Part shown: one piece after another, positions 53,915 to 64,000 of the stretch
Layout of the letters: each line of letters opens with the position of its first letter
Position numbering within the stretch: the stretch's first letter is position 1
Assembly (NCBI RefSeq): GCF_000715505.1
Contig: NZ_JHEH01000011.1
Coordinates: 38,595-102,594 of the forward strand
Length of the DNA: 64,000 nucleotides
From: Thioclava dalianensis
GTDB lineage: Bacteria > Pseudomonadota > Alphaproteobacteria > Rhodobacterales > Rhodobacteraceae
Reading direction: 5' to 3'
Notes under the pieces: model-generated
Databases searched by the model: none
What the model saw: only the letters and a program-made list of their open reading frames with translations
Told to the model about the DNA's origin: nothing
Made by a program: the position numbers and the translations under genes

Positions 53915-55105
53915 ATGAAACGTTCTTTTGCCGCAGCCGTCGCTGCCTCTCTCATGCTGGCCTCGCCGGCTTTGGCCGACTGGGCGCAAACGAAAGCGGA
54001 TGCCAAAGGGCAGACGGTATATTTCAACGCTTGGGGCGGCGATCCGCGCACAAACGCGTTCATCGAATGGGTCTCGCAGCAGATGCAGGCGAAATACGGT
54101 GTGACCGTTGAACAGGTGAAGCTGAGCGACACGGGCGAGGCCGTCTCGCGCGTGCAGGCCGAGAAAGCCGCCGGTCAGAACAGCGGCGGCGCGGTGGACC
54201 TGATCTGGATCAACGGGCCGAACTTCCTAGCGATGAAACAGGCCGGTCTGCTGCATGGTCCGTTCCTGAACGAGCTGCCCAATGCGAAATATCTCGATCT
54301 GAGCCCCGGCTCTGCGGCGACCACCGATTTCACCGTGCCGACGGAGGGCTATGAAAGCCCGTGGCGGCTTGCGAAATTCGTCTTCGCCTATGATACCGAC
54401 CGGGTCAAAGATCTGCCGCATGATATGGCGGGGCTCTCGCAATGGGCCGCCGCTCATCCGGGCCGCTTCACCCATCCCAACCCATCGAATTTCATGGGTG
54501 CGACTTTCCTCAAGCAAGCGCTGGTCGAGATGGCGCCCGACGCAGAGGCGCTGTCCAAGCCTGTGACCGATGAAAGCTACGCCAAGGAGACCGCGCCGCT
54601 TTGGGCTTGGTATGACAAGCTGCGCCCGAACCTCTGGCGCAAGGGCGAGTCCTTCCCAGAAAACGAGAGCGCGCAGGCCACGCTTCTGGCCGATGGTGAG
54701 GTCGATTTCGCAATGTTCTTCGATCCGGCGGCCCCGGCGGCGATGATCAAGCAGCAGGTGCTGCCGCCTTCCGTGCGCGTCTGGGTGCCCGATGAAGGCT
54801 CGATCGGGAATATGTCCTATGTCGCGATCCCCTATAACGCCGCGCATCAGGCGGGGGCCGAGCTGGTGGCGAACTTCCTGCTCGATCCGGCGACGCAGGC
54901 CCATATGCAGAATATCGATGTGCTGGGCAGCTACTCGGTGCTGGACCCGAGCAAGCTGGATGCGAGCGCTAAGGAGGCCTTTGCCAAACTGCCGACCGCG
55001 CCTGCGCTGCCCACGCTGGCCGAACTTGGCCCGACCCTGCCCGAGCCACACCCCTCGTGGATGACCCGGCTGACCGAGGATTGGGCCAAGCGCTACACGA
55101 AATGA
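53915..55105 (+). CDS. ABC importer substrate-binding protein, YnjB-like
   Basis: From ATG 53915, two nt after the previous stop (GAGTGAG upstream), it has 396 residues. The signal peptide cleaves after ALA (residue 21) before DWAQ. The mature protein (VYFNAWGGDPRTNAF at its start; VDLIWINGPNFLAMKQ; ESPWRLAKFVFAYDTDRV) is a two-lobed extracellular solute-binding protein of the YnjB type. The natural substrate is not established; thiamine-like compounds or metals have been considered for relatives. It overlaps the permease start by 4 nt. Confidence 0.85.
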   Translation: MKRSFAAAVAASLMLASPALADWAQTKADAKGQTVYFNAWGGDPRTNAFIEWVSQQMQAKYGVTVEQVKLSDTGEAVSRVQAEKAAGQNSGGAVDLIWINGPNFLAMKQAGLLHGPFLNELPNAKYLDLSPGSAATTDFTVPTEGYESPWRLAKFVFAYDTDRVKDLPHDMAGLSQWAAAHPGRFTHPNPSNFMGATFLKQALVEMAPDAEALSKPVTDESYAKETAPLWAWYDKLRPNLWRKGESFPENESAQATLLADGEVDFAMFFDPAAPAAMIKQQVLPPSVRVWVPDEGSIGNMSYVAIPYNAAHQAGAELVANFLLDPATQAHMQNIDVLGSYSVLDPSKLDASAKEAFAKLPTAPALPTLAELGPTLPEPHPSWMTRLTEDWAKRYTK

Positions 55106-56757
55106 TCGCGATCCGGGCGCTTTTCACAGTCGTGATCGGCGCTCCGGTGCTGATCGGCGTCGTGCTGACGCTGGGGCTGGCGCTTGGCTGGCAACCGGGG
55201 CTGGGCCAGTTCGACCCCGGGATCGACGCCTTCGCGCAGGCCCTGTCGCTACCCGGATTTGCCACCAGCCTGCGGTTAAGTCTGGTGACCGGGCTGGGCG
55301 CGACGCTCGGCGCATTGGGCGTCTCGCTCCCACTGGGTCTGTGGCTGATCGGCAGGGCGGGTGCGGCGCGCTATCTCAGCCCGCTGCTCGCAGTGCCCCA
55401 TGCAGCGCTGGCCATCGGGCTTGGGTTTCTGCTGGCACCCTCGGGCTGGGCGGTGCGGCTGATCTCGCCCTGGGCCACCGGCTGGGATCTGCCCCCCGAT
55501 GTGGTGACCGTGGGCGACCCTTGGGGGCTGGTGCTGATCCTCGGTCTGATGCTCAAGGAGGTGCCGTTTCTGCTGCTCGCGACGCTGATCGCGGCGGGAC
55601 CGCGCGATGTCGCGGGCCAGATGGCGACCGGGCGGAGCCTTGGCTATAGCCGCGCGCAGGTCTGGCGTTTGATCATCTGGCCGCAGCTCTATCCCGCGCT
55701 GCGCCTGCCGGTGCTGATCGTGCTGGGATTTTCGCTCTCGGTCGTCGATATGGCGCTGGTGCTTGGGCCCTCCAATCCGCCGGTTCTGGCCGTGCAGATC
55801 CTACGCCTGTTCTCTGCCCCGGATCCCGAACAAGCGCGTCCCGCCGCCGCGCTGGCTGTCATCTTGCTGGGTATCATGGGGCTGTGCCTTCTGGGGTGGC
55901 TGGGCGCAGAGCGCGCGGTCGCGACGCTCGGACGACACTGGCTACGGCGGGGGCGGCGCATACGACAAAAACAGTCTCTATCCGGGCCTTTTCTCGCGAT
56001 TTTGGGGCTGATGCTTGGGGGCGGCTCGCTTGTCATCCTCGGGCTGTGGAGCGTCGCGGCCTTCTGGCGTTTCCCCGATGCCCTGCCCCCGGGGATCAGC
56101 CTGTCGCGCTGGCAGGCAGCGGACTGGGCGCACCCCGCGCTGAGCAGTCTGGGGCTTGCCGCCGCCAGCACGGCAATCGCGATGATTTTGTCTCTCATCT
56201 GGCTGGAAACGGAAGATCGCCTTGCGCGCCCGATGCGTTTGGGCTGGTTGATCGTGATGCCGCTTTTGCTGCCGCAGATCGGGTTTTTACAGGGGCTGAC
56301 CACCGGCTTTCTCTGGCTTGGCCTGCCGCCCGGACCGGTGGCGGTGATCTGGGCGCAGCTTTTATTCGTCTTTCCGTATGTGATGATCGCGCTGACCGGC
56401 CCGTGGCGCGCGCTTGATCCGGGCCTGACGGCCAGCGCTGCGAGCCTTGGCGCGGGGCCGATGCGGCGGTTGTTCCGGGTCAAACTGCCGGTGCTGAGCG
56501 CGCCTCTGATGACGGCGGCGGCCATCGGTGTCGCGGTCTCGGTCGCGCAATATCTGGCCGTGCTGCTGCCCGGCGCGGGCCGGGTGCCCGCGCTTGCGAC
56601 AGAGGCGGTGGCGCTGGCCTCGGGCGCGGATCGACGCCTCACCGCGATCACGGCCCTGATGCAGGCCGTCTTGCCGCTTGCCGCCTATCTGCTGGCGCTC
56701 GCACTGCCGCTGTGGCTGCATCGCAATCGCCGGGGCCTACGCGGAGGACTGACATGA
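55102..56757 (+). CDS. ABC importer permease, YnjC-like (fused double permease)
   Basis: Starting at ATG 55102 (ATGA overlap), the 551-residue protein has two tandem binding-protein-dependent permease halves of about six helices each. The EAA-type loops (PRDVAGQMATGRSLGYSRAQVWRL in the first half, TASAASLGAGPMRRLFRVKLP in the second) dock to the ATPase. Fused double permeases are typical of the YnjC/ThiP/AfuB family. It lies between the binding protein and the ATPase of the same importer. Confidence 0.88.
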   Translation: MIAIRALFTVVIGAPVLIGVVLTLGLALGWQPGLGQFDPGIDAFAQALSLPGFATSLRLSLVTGLGATLGALGVSLPLGLWLIGRAGAARYLSPLLAVPHAALAIGLGFLLAPSGWAVRLISPWATGWDLPPDVVTVGDPWGLVLILGLMLKEVPFLLLATLIAAGPRDVAGQMATGRSLGYSRAQVWRLIIWPQLYPALRLPVLIVLGFSLSVVDMALVLGPSNPPVLAVQILRLFSAPDPEQARPAAALAVILLGIMGLCLLGWLGAERAVATLGRHWLRRGRRIRQKQSLSGPFLAILGLMLGGGSLVILGLWSVAAFWRFPDALPPGISLSRWQAADWAHPALSSLGLAAASTAIAMILSLIWLETEDRLARPMRLGWLIVMPLLLPQIGFLQGLTTGFLWLGLPPGPVAVIWAQLLFVFPYVMIALTGPWRALDPGLTASAASLGAGPMRRLFRVKLPVLSAPLMTAAAIGVAVSVAQYLAVLLPGAGRVPALATEAVALASGADRRLTAITALMQAVLPLAAYLLALALPLWLHRNRRGLRGGLT

Positions 56758-57392
56758 GCCTGAACCTGACGGAGATCAGCCTGACCGCGCCGCGCGAGAC
56801 GCGCGCACTTTTCGCGCCCTTGAGCCTAAGCGTTGCGCCGGGCGAGACGGTCTGCGTGATGGGCCCTTCGGGGATCGGCAAATCGAGCCTGATCGCCCTG
56901 ATCGGCGGACATCTGCCGCGTGGGTTCACGACACGGGGCACGGTCACGCTCGCGGGCACCGATCTGCTTGATCTGCCCGCCGAGCAGCGCAGCGTCGGGG
57001 TCTTGTTTCAGGACGCGCAGCTGTTCCCGCATCTGAGCGTGGGTGACAATCTGGCCTTTGGCCTGCGCGCCGATCTGCGCGGGCGAAAGGCACGGCGCGA
57101 GGCGGTCGAACAGGCGTTGGAGCAAGCGGGGCTCCGCGGGTTTGCGGCGCGCGATCCCGCGACCCTCTCGGGCGGGCAGCGGATGCGCGTGGCGCTGATG
57201 CGCAGCCTGCTTGCCGCACCCAAGGCGATGCTGATCGACGAGGCCTTCGCGCGCCTTGATGCCGATCTGAGGGTCGAGATGCGCGCCTTCGCACTGCGCC
57301 ATATCGCCGCGCGGCGGATCCCCGCCCTGATGGTGAGCCATGACGATCAAGACGCCCAAGCCGCCGACCGTATGATCCGTTTGAGCCGGTAG
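56754..57392 (+). CDS. ABC importer ATPase, YnjD-like
   Basis: From ATG 56754 (ATGA overlap with the permease) it has 212 residues. Motifs: Walker A GPSGIGKSS, Q-loop FQDAQLFPH, signature LSGGQRMRVAL, Walker B AMLIDEAF and the switch His in MVSHDDQDA. It powers the importer built from the two preceding genes. It is the last gene of a five-gene coupled operon. Confidence 0.92.
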   Translation: MSLNLTEISLTAPRETRALFAPLSLSVAPGETVCVMGPSGIGKSSLIALIGGHLPRGFTTRGTVTLAGTDLLDLPAEQRSVGVLFQDAQLFPHLSVGDNLAFGLRADLRGRKARREAVEQALEQAGLRGFAARDPATLSGGQRMRVALMRSLLAAPKAMLIDEAFARLDADLRVEMRAFALRHIAARRIPALMVSHDDQDAQAADRMIRLSR

Positions 57393-57465
57393 CGGAGGGT
57401 CAAAGCGGCGGTACTTTGCCGTGACGGACTTGATCGGGATGCAGCAAATCACTATCCCCTTGGCC

Positions 57466-58116
57466 ATGCGAACCGTTTTCACTCCTTCGATCCTCCGCGC
57501 CCGTCTTGGGCTGTCGCTTGCAGCTCTGGCGCTTGCAGGCTGCGTGCCTGTGGGAATGAACGGCAATCAGGTCGGTCAGTCGCGCACCACGCTGACCGGG
57601 CCGGGGCTGACGATCGCTGCGCCAACGGGCTGGTGCGTCGATCCCAAGTCACTCAAAAACACCAGCAATGGCGGCTTCGTGCTGTTTGGAAACTGCGCGG
57701 CGATTTCGGAAAATCCCAATGATGCACGCGCGCCCGAACCCGCCTTGCTCAGCGCGACCATCGGGCCGCCGGCTGTGGAAGACAAAAACGGCAAGCTGAG
57801 CCTAACGCGCCTCAAGGGGATAGATACATTCTTCCAATCCGAAATCGGGCGTGCGGCGCTGGCGCGGTCCGGCGAAAGCAAAGATGTGAAGATCGAGAGT
57901 TCGCGGATCACCGGCGATATGCTGTTGCTGCGGATCTCCGACCGCTCCACTTCGGGCGGCCCGCCGACGGCGCGGACCTATCTGCGCGCCATCACCGATA
58001 TCAAGGGCCGGATCGCGGCGCTCTCGGTCATACCGCTCAAAGATGGCGAGATGAGTGCGTCCGCGCAGCGCAGCCTGATCGAACGCTTTGCCGCGACGAT
58101 CCGGGCGGCGAATTGA
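57466..58116 (+). CDS. Putative lipoprotein, unknown
   Basis: The protein (216 residues from ATG 57466) has a lipoprotein signal peptide ending LALAG-C with the cysteine at residue 26. The start is uncertain: ATG 57439 and GTG 57421 are in frame, and none has a clear ribosome site. The mature part holds two further cysteines (GWCVDPKSL and FGNCAAI) that could form a disulfide. No family is recognised. It follows the ynj-like operon by 73 nt, and may or may not be part of it. Confidence 0.6.
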   Translation: MRTVFTPSILRARLGLSLAALALAGCVPVGMNGNQVGQSRTTLTGPGLTIAAPTGWCVDPKSLKNTSNGGFVLFGNCAAISENPNDARAPEPALLSATIGPPAVEDKNGKLSLTRLKGIDTFFQSEIGRAALARSGESKDVKIESSRITGDMLLLRISDRSTSGGPPTARTYLRAITDIKGRIAALSVIPLKDGEMSASAQRSLIERFAATIRAAN

Positions 58117-58188
58117 GCCGATCCGCGTGACGCGTTGCGCAAGACGCTGAAAATTTTGGTCATTTAGGCCGAAACCACCTATCGCACG

Positions 58189-58220
58189 GCCCCGCAATGC
58201 GGAATAAATACCGCAGGGGC
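58189..58220. repeat. Interrupted hairpin after the lipoprotein gene
   Basis: GCCCC...GCGG and CCGC-A-GGGGC pair around an AATAAATA loop. The hairpin lies 72 nt after the lipoprotein stop; no T run follows. It may terminate the preceding unit or stabilise its 3' end. Confidence 0.4.
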
Positions 58221-58258
58221 GCGCAGGCGCACCGATTTATGGGGCATGTTGGATCAAG

Positions 58259-59035
58259 ATGACAAAGGCGCAACGCTCTTCCTTGCTCGATCGTCTGACC
58301 TATCGGCGCAGCGTACGGCGCTGGCGACAGGCCGCCCGCGATGCCAATGCTCTCGAGATCGGACAGTTGCCGCGCCTACGCTCGGAGGCGCGCGGGCTGC
58401 GTCGCCAGCTCGACAATTTTCTCCATCAGATCGAGGGGCGGCTGCAATTGCCCCGGATCGGCGCCGATAGCGTGCCCGCCCCGCCCGAGAGCGACTGGAC
58501 ATGGCGCCCAGAGCTGTGGCGCGGCCCCGTGTCGCCTTTCGGGGTTGCCGGCGCTCAGAACCGCGCGCAGCTAGGCCGCGAATTGACGCTGTTTCACGAC
58601 TGCGCCCATTCCGAGGTCACGCTGCGCCAGATGCGCAATCTCCGCGAGACCGATCTGGCACCCTTTGGGCTCCGGATGGATGTGCTGGGGTTTGAGGGCT
58701 CGTTCCTGTCCTTCGTGCTTGACCTGCCCGACAGCGCGATCCAAGGCTTGCAGCTCAACCACCTGATCCGGCTGGAGATGCTTCTAGAGCTGGAACGCCC
58801 GCTTGAGATCTTTTGCAGGCTCAACATCAAGCACGGCCCCAATAGCGACCAGCTTGTGCGGGAAATGCCTGTGACAGAAGGCGGTGCGGCGGTGGAATTC
58901 GATCTGGCCTATATGCGGCTCAATGAGAAACGCCTTGAAAAGGCGTGGATCGACGTGATTTTCGAACGGCCCGCGATGAACCAGGTATTGCTGCGCGATT
59001 TGCATTTCTCGCGCTATCCACGGGCAGAAATGTGA
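58259..59035 (+). CDS. DUF6478-type protein
   Basis: The 258-residue soluble protein begins with a basic helical stretch (LTYRRSVRRWRQAARDA), followed by coiled-coil-like residues 30-60. Then comes WTWRPELWRGPVSPFG and a beta-rich body with FHDCAHSEVTLRQMRN and FEGSFLSFVLDLP. It closely fits the DUF6478 family, restricted largely to Rhodobacteraceae, with no known function. A polysaccharide- or glycan-recognition role is conceivable from the beta-rich body but is a guess. The small gene at 59043 follows after 7 nt. Confidence 0.6.
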   Translation: MTKAQRSSLLDRLTYRRSVRRWRQAARDANALEIGQLPRLRSEARGLRRQLDNFLHQIEGRLQLPRIGADSVPAPPESDWTWRPELWRGPVSPFGVAGAQNRAQLGRELTLFHDCAHSEVTLRQMRNLRETDLAPFGLRMDVLGFEGSFLSFVLDLPDSAIQGLQLNHLIRLEMLLELERPLEIFCRLNIKHGPNSDQLVREMPVTEGGAAVEFDLAYMRLNEKRLEKAWIDVIFERPAMNQVLLRDLHFSRYPRAEM

Positions 59036-59042
59036 GGGTGAC

Positions 59043-59393
59043 ATGCTGGAATTGACGCGCATTCACGCCGGTCGCTGGGAAGCCAGCAGCAAGCAACACG
59101 ACGCCCCCGCGTTGGAGGTCCTGCATCAGGGGGACGTGCTGGACGGGCTTGAGGTGACCGGTACGCCGGGAGATTGGCAGATCGTCCAGCCGATCCCGCC
59201 CGAGCTGATATCGGATGGGGTGATGAGCTTTGTTGTGCGCGCGCGCGACAGCGAACAGGAGGTCGCCCGGTTCTCGCTGATTGCGGGAGAGCCGCTGGCC
59301 CCCGATCTGCGCGCCGAGTTGGATCTGCTGCGGGCCGAGCTGGATCTCCTCAAGGCCGCGTTCCGCCGCCATTGCGCCGAGACCGCAGGCTAA
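59043..59393 (+). CDS. Small protein with tandem helix repeat, unknown
   Basis: The 116-residue protein is beta-rich up to residue 80 (ELTRIHAGRWEA; FVVRARDSEQEVARFSLIAG). It ends with a helix containing a tandem seven-residue repeat, AELDLLR and AELDLLK (about residues 91-104), which suggests a coiled coil for dimer formation. Seven nt separate it from the DUF6478-type gene, so the two probably work together. No family is recognised and there is no signal peptide. Confidence 0.6.
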   Translation: MLELTRIHAGRWEASSKQHDAPALEVLHQGDVLDGLEVTGTPGDWQIVQPIPPELISDGVMSFVVRARDSEQEVARFSLIAGEPLAPDLRAELDLLRAELDLLKAAFRRHCAETAG

Positions 59394-59411
59394 CCGACCC
59401 GCCCACGCCGA

Positions 59412-61475
<2,064 letters not shown>

Positions 61476-61673
61476 TCACGCCAAACGCCGCGTCACGGAG
61501 CCCGCCCGCGCAACCAAGCCCGAGCCCGGATCGCCTGCCGCAGCATCGTTTCGCGCAGAGCATCAAATTTGGCGATTCCTTGGTATTGTCCCCCCTTGGT
61601 CCCATTTGCGCCCAAATTGCGGATCAGACAGATCCCCATAGTATTAGTGGTTCGAGATCGAAAAGGTGCGAAA

Positions 61674-62579
61674 ATGGATCGCCTGACTGAAATGGAAGCC
61701 TTTGCGATGGTCGTGGACCAAGGCGGTTTTACCGATGCCGCCAAGAAGATGGGCATCTCCAAGTCTGCCGTTTCCAAGCATGTCTCAGCGCTCGAGGCGC
61801 GTCTGGGCGCGCGCCTGCTCAACCGCACAACGCGCCGCGTCAGCCCGACCGAGATCGGTCTGGCTTATTACGACCGGGCGCGCCGCGTGCTCAATGATGC
61901 GGGAGAGGCCGATGCGCTGGTCACCTCGATGCAGCTTGCGCCATCGGGCGTGCTGCGGATCTCGGTGGCAACCGATTTCGGGGTGAACCTGCTCAGTCCG
62001 GTGCTCGGCGATTTCTTGCAGGAATTTCCCGATATCACCGTGAATATGGTGCTCAACAACCGCTACGTAGAGCTGATCTCGGAAGGCTTCGACATGGCGA
62101 TCCGCGTGGGTGAGCTGGAAGACAGCTCTCTGCGGGCGCGCAAACTGACCGAGACCTCGCACCGGATGATCGCAGCCCCGGGCTATCTCCAACAGTATGG
62201 CCGACCGCAAAAGATCGACGATCTCACCGAGCACAAGCTGCTGCACTATTCCAACCAATCCGCCGGCAATGTCTGGAAGCTGACCGCGCCTTCGGGTGAG
62301 CGGCGGCAGGTGCGCTCCAATGGCTGGCTGACGGTGAATGACGGGCAGTCGCTGCTGCATGCCGCGATCGCAGGGCTTGGGATCGCCTATCTGCCGTCAT
62401 ATCTCTACGCCGAGGCGATGAAAAACGGGCTTGTCGAAGAGGCGATGCCGGAGTTGCCGATGGAGACGATGGGGATCTACGCGATCTATCCGCCGGGTCG
62501 GTTCACCCAGCCCAAGGTTCGCGCCTTCATCGACTTCCTTGCCACGACATTCGCAGATCGCGGGCCCGACAACTGGTAG
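61674..62579 (+). CDS. LysR-type transcriptional regulator
   Basis: From ATG 61674 (AAAAGGTG upstream), the 301-residue protein has a winged helix-turn-helix (MDRLTEMEAFAMVVDQGGFT, then KKMGISKSAVSKHVSALEARLGARLL) and a two-lobe effector domain (about 90-295, with VNLLSPVLGDFLQEFPDITV). It belongs to the LysR group with the LNRTTRRVSPTEIGLAYYDRA pattern (DhcR/YhaJ-like). Divergent placement to fadH over a 246-nt gap suggests it regulates that gene; no clear T-N11-A operator could be fixed there. Confidence 0.9.
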   Translation: MDRLTEMEAFAMVVDQGGFTDAAKKMGISKSAVSKHVSALEARLGARLLNRTTRRVSPTEIGLAYYDRARRVLNDAGEADALVTSMQLAPSGVLRISVATDFGVNLLSPVLGDFLQEFPDITVNMVLNNRYVELISEGFDMAIRVGELEDSSLRARKLTETSHRMIAAPGYLQQYGRPQKIDDLTEHKLLHYSNQSAGNVWKLTAPSGERRQVRSNGWLTVNDGQSLLHAAIAGLGIAYLPSYLYAEAMKNGLVEEAMPELPMETMGIYAIYPPGRFTQPKVRAFIDFLATTFADRGPDNW

Positions 62580-62621
62580 GCCAAGTTTCCCTCCCGCAGC
62601 GCCCAGTTCCCTCCGGCGCTG

Positions 62622-63581
62622 TCAACTTTGGGTCGAAGTGAGAACCGCTTCGACCCGCCTGTTTTTCTCGCGGCCCGCTTTGGTCAGATTGGTCGCGCGC
62701 GGCGCAAGATAGCCCGCACCCTCGGCGCTGATCTGCGCCGGAGCGGTTCCATAAGTCGTAATCATCCGCTGCCGGGCAGACTCTGCGCGCCGTTTCGACA
62801 GCGCGATATTCACCGCGAGAGACCCCACCGCATCGGTATGGCCCACCAGCACGACCCGCGCGCCGGGATTGGCCTTGAGATAGGCCGCCAGTTCCTTGAG
62901 CGAGGCGAAACTGCCCGCCCCCAATGTCGCCTCGCCGCTTGCAAAATCCAGATCATCAAGCGCCACGAATCCTTGCGATTCCAGACGGTTGGAAAAATCG
63001 CTCTGTGCCGGCACCGCCGCGGACGCACTGCCGGGCGCGGGTGGCGCGGGCTGGGCCGTTGCCAGAGGGTTATCGGGCTCGGCGGGGCTCACATCATGCA
63101 CGCTCATATCGGTCACTTGGATAAAGCCCGATTCCGAGCTGCGTGACACGGTCAGCGCGACATATTCATCGCCCTTGCGGGCTGCGAGATAGCGGAAATC
63201 GCCCAGATCGACATGCATCGCAGGCTCGGGCAGCAGATCAAGCGCATAGCGGAAATCGAACCCACCGCAGGCCTGCGTGCCGCATTCATACAAGATCTGG
63301 TAGCCCGCCTCCTTGAGCTGGGAGCGCAGGGGCGCCAGCAATTGCAGCGTCGTGTTTTGATTGGCCCGCAGCCGCCACGCCGTGTCGCTGCGCGACCCTT
63401 CCAGATTGAGGCTGTCCATCGCGTCGCCCTTCCAAGGCCCGACGGCCAGCGCATAGCTGGTCGCGGGGCTGGAATCCTGTGCGGCCTGCTTGGCGCCCGG
63501 CGGCAGCTTGAGATCCAGCGGCGCGGCCCAGGCAGGCAGGGCGCCCATCAGGCAGACACAGCAGGCAATCACTGTCTTCAT
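62622..63581 (-). CDS. OmpA-domain outer-membrane or periplasmic protein
   Basis: The 319-residue protein has a signal peptide (ending AWAA-P near residue 20) and a C-terminal OmpA-like peptidoglycan-binding domain (about 200-316). This contains ALDDLDFASGEATL, VVLVGHTDAVGSLAVNIALSKRRAESAR and RRVEAVLT. The N-terminal 180 residues are of unknown fold, with a Cys pair in YECGTQACGGFDF. It anchors the envelope to peptidoglycan; a DUF4892-like domain is possible in the N-terminal part. It overlaps the GNAT gene by 4 nt. Confidence 0.85.
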   Translation of the reverse strand: MKTVIACCVCLMGALPAWAAPLDLKLPPGAKQAAQDSSPATSYALAVGPWKGDAMDSLNLEGSRSDTAWRLRANQNTTLQLLAPLRSQLKEAGYQILYECGTQACGGFDFRYALDLLPEPAMHVDLGDFRYLAARKGDEYVALTVSRSSESGFIQVTDMSVHDVSPAEPDNPLATAQPAPPAPGSASAAVPAQSDFSNRLESQGFVALDDLDFASGEATLGAGSFASLKELAAYLKANPGARVVLVGHTDAVGSLAVNIALSKRRAESARQRMITTYGTAPAQISAEGAGYLAPRATNLTKAGREKNRRVEAVLTSTQS

Positions 63582-64000
63582 TGCGTGGGCTCCCGCCGAT
63601 AATGATAGGCCGCGCGCTGGGGCATCCCCAGCCTGCGCGCGAGCCCGTTGGAGGCATCATTGACCTGCGTCACGATCATCTCGAACCGCGTGGCACCGGA
63701 CTCCTGCGCCCAGCGCGCCGCCTCATGGACGATCGCGCGGGCCAGACCCAGCCGCCGAAACTCCGGCGCGACGGCCAGCGCATGCAGCATCGCGACCGAT
63801 CCGTGCAGAGCGACAAACGCCGCGCCCGCCGCACGATCCTTCTTGCGACCCAGAATGCAGGCACGCGGCCCGGCCACGCGCGCCATGATCGCCTGCCGCT
63901 CCGGGCCGTTCTCCATCTCTGACCACAGATCGCGCGCGATCTGCAATGGCGGCCAATGCGCGAACGCTGTTACCGGCGGGATCTCGCCCTGAACCTGCGC
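63578..64000 (-). CDS. GNAT-family N-acetyltransferase, N terminus cut by the window edge
   Basis: Partial gene: the frame is open to the window's last base, so only the C-terminal 140 residues are seen. The acetyl-CoA binding motif of GNAT enzymes is recognisable in LHALAVAPEFRRLGLARAIVHEAARWA, followed by the beta-bulge segment RFEMIVTQVNDASNGLARRLGM. Substrate unknown. It overlaps the OmpA-domain gene by 4 nt, so the two are coupled. Confidence 0.8.
   Translation of the reverse strand, partial: AQVQGEIPPVTAFAHWPPLQIARDLWSEMENGPERQAIMARVAGPRACILGRKKDRAAGAAFVALHGSVAMLHALAVAPEFRRLGLARAIVHEAARWAQESGATRFEMIVTQVNDASNGLARRLGMPQRAAYHYRREPTQ

Overview
The window is a dense, GC-rich stretch of bacterial chromosome. 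Gene content, gene order and several family signatures point to an alphaproteobacterium of the Rhodobacteraceae (Rhodobacter/Thioclava/roseobacter type): a compact flagellar cluster with a DUF6468 gene and a MotE-like gene beside motA, a YnjBCD-type transporter, a DUF6478-type protein, an Irr-type iron box in front of mbfA, and a serC-type RNA leader. I infer the family from these features; I cannot name the species.

Region 1 (1-15209) is a flagellar cluster. A plus-strand block holds the end of flgG, then flgA, flgH and a FliL-like gene. A long minus-strand block runs fliL, a DUF6468 gene, a MotE-like gene, motA, a 787-residue exported helical-repeat protein, a lytic transglycosylase of SltF type, flhA, fliR, flhB and a FliJ-like gene, mostly with 4-nt ATGA overlaps. 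A second plus-strand block holds fliF (TTG start), fliH, fliN and fliP. A LuxR-type regulator with a complete acyl-homoserine-lactone pocket follows (15275-15883).

Region 2 (15884-31742) is mostly housekeeping and accessory metabolism. It holds a glycolipid-binding-like protein, tRNA-Lys, dapF-mtaB, arfB, a class III aminotransferase with a kinase that resembles the eukaryotic phospho-lyase/hydroxylysine kinase pair, a NUDIX hydrolase, a Pit phosphate transporter and pncB-pncA for NAD salvage. It continues with trhO, a 53-residue exported peptide behind three palindromic operators, mbfA with a perfect iron-control palindrome, a pyruvyl-transferase-like gene, an AEC transporter, S-formylglutathione hydrolase, a YaiI-family gene and a HAD phosphatase.

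Region 3 (31743-50552) starts with the isoprenoid genes dxs and ispA with xseB. A 370-nt gap upstream of xseB carries an apparently structured RNA or leader with an 11-bp long-range stem, a tiny ORF rich in rare codons and a strong terminator. Next come a YhhQ-type transporter, a phytase-like esterase, mepA, an MFS transporter, a thioesterase, yggT-recQ, a hybrid histidine kinase, a thiolase, a metallophosphoesterase and the serine genes serA, serC and serB.

Region 4 (50553-64000) holds a tightly coupled five-gene operon: a TVP38 membrane domain fused to a flavin disulfide oxidoreductase, a CDP-alcohol phosphatidyltransferase, and a YnjB/YnjC/YnjD-like ABC importer. It repeats in rearranged form the E. 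coli ydjXYZ-ynjABCDEF neighbourhood, whose function is unsettled. A lipoprotein, a DUF6478-type gene, a small partner gene, FadH-type dienoyl-CoA reductase, a LysR regulator, an OmpA-domain protein and a GNAT gene cut by the window edge complete it. I saw no rRNA genes, CRISPR arrays, insertion sequences or prophage genes.
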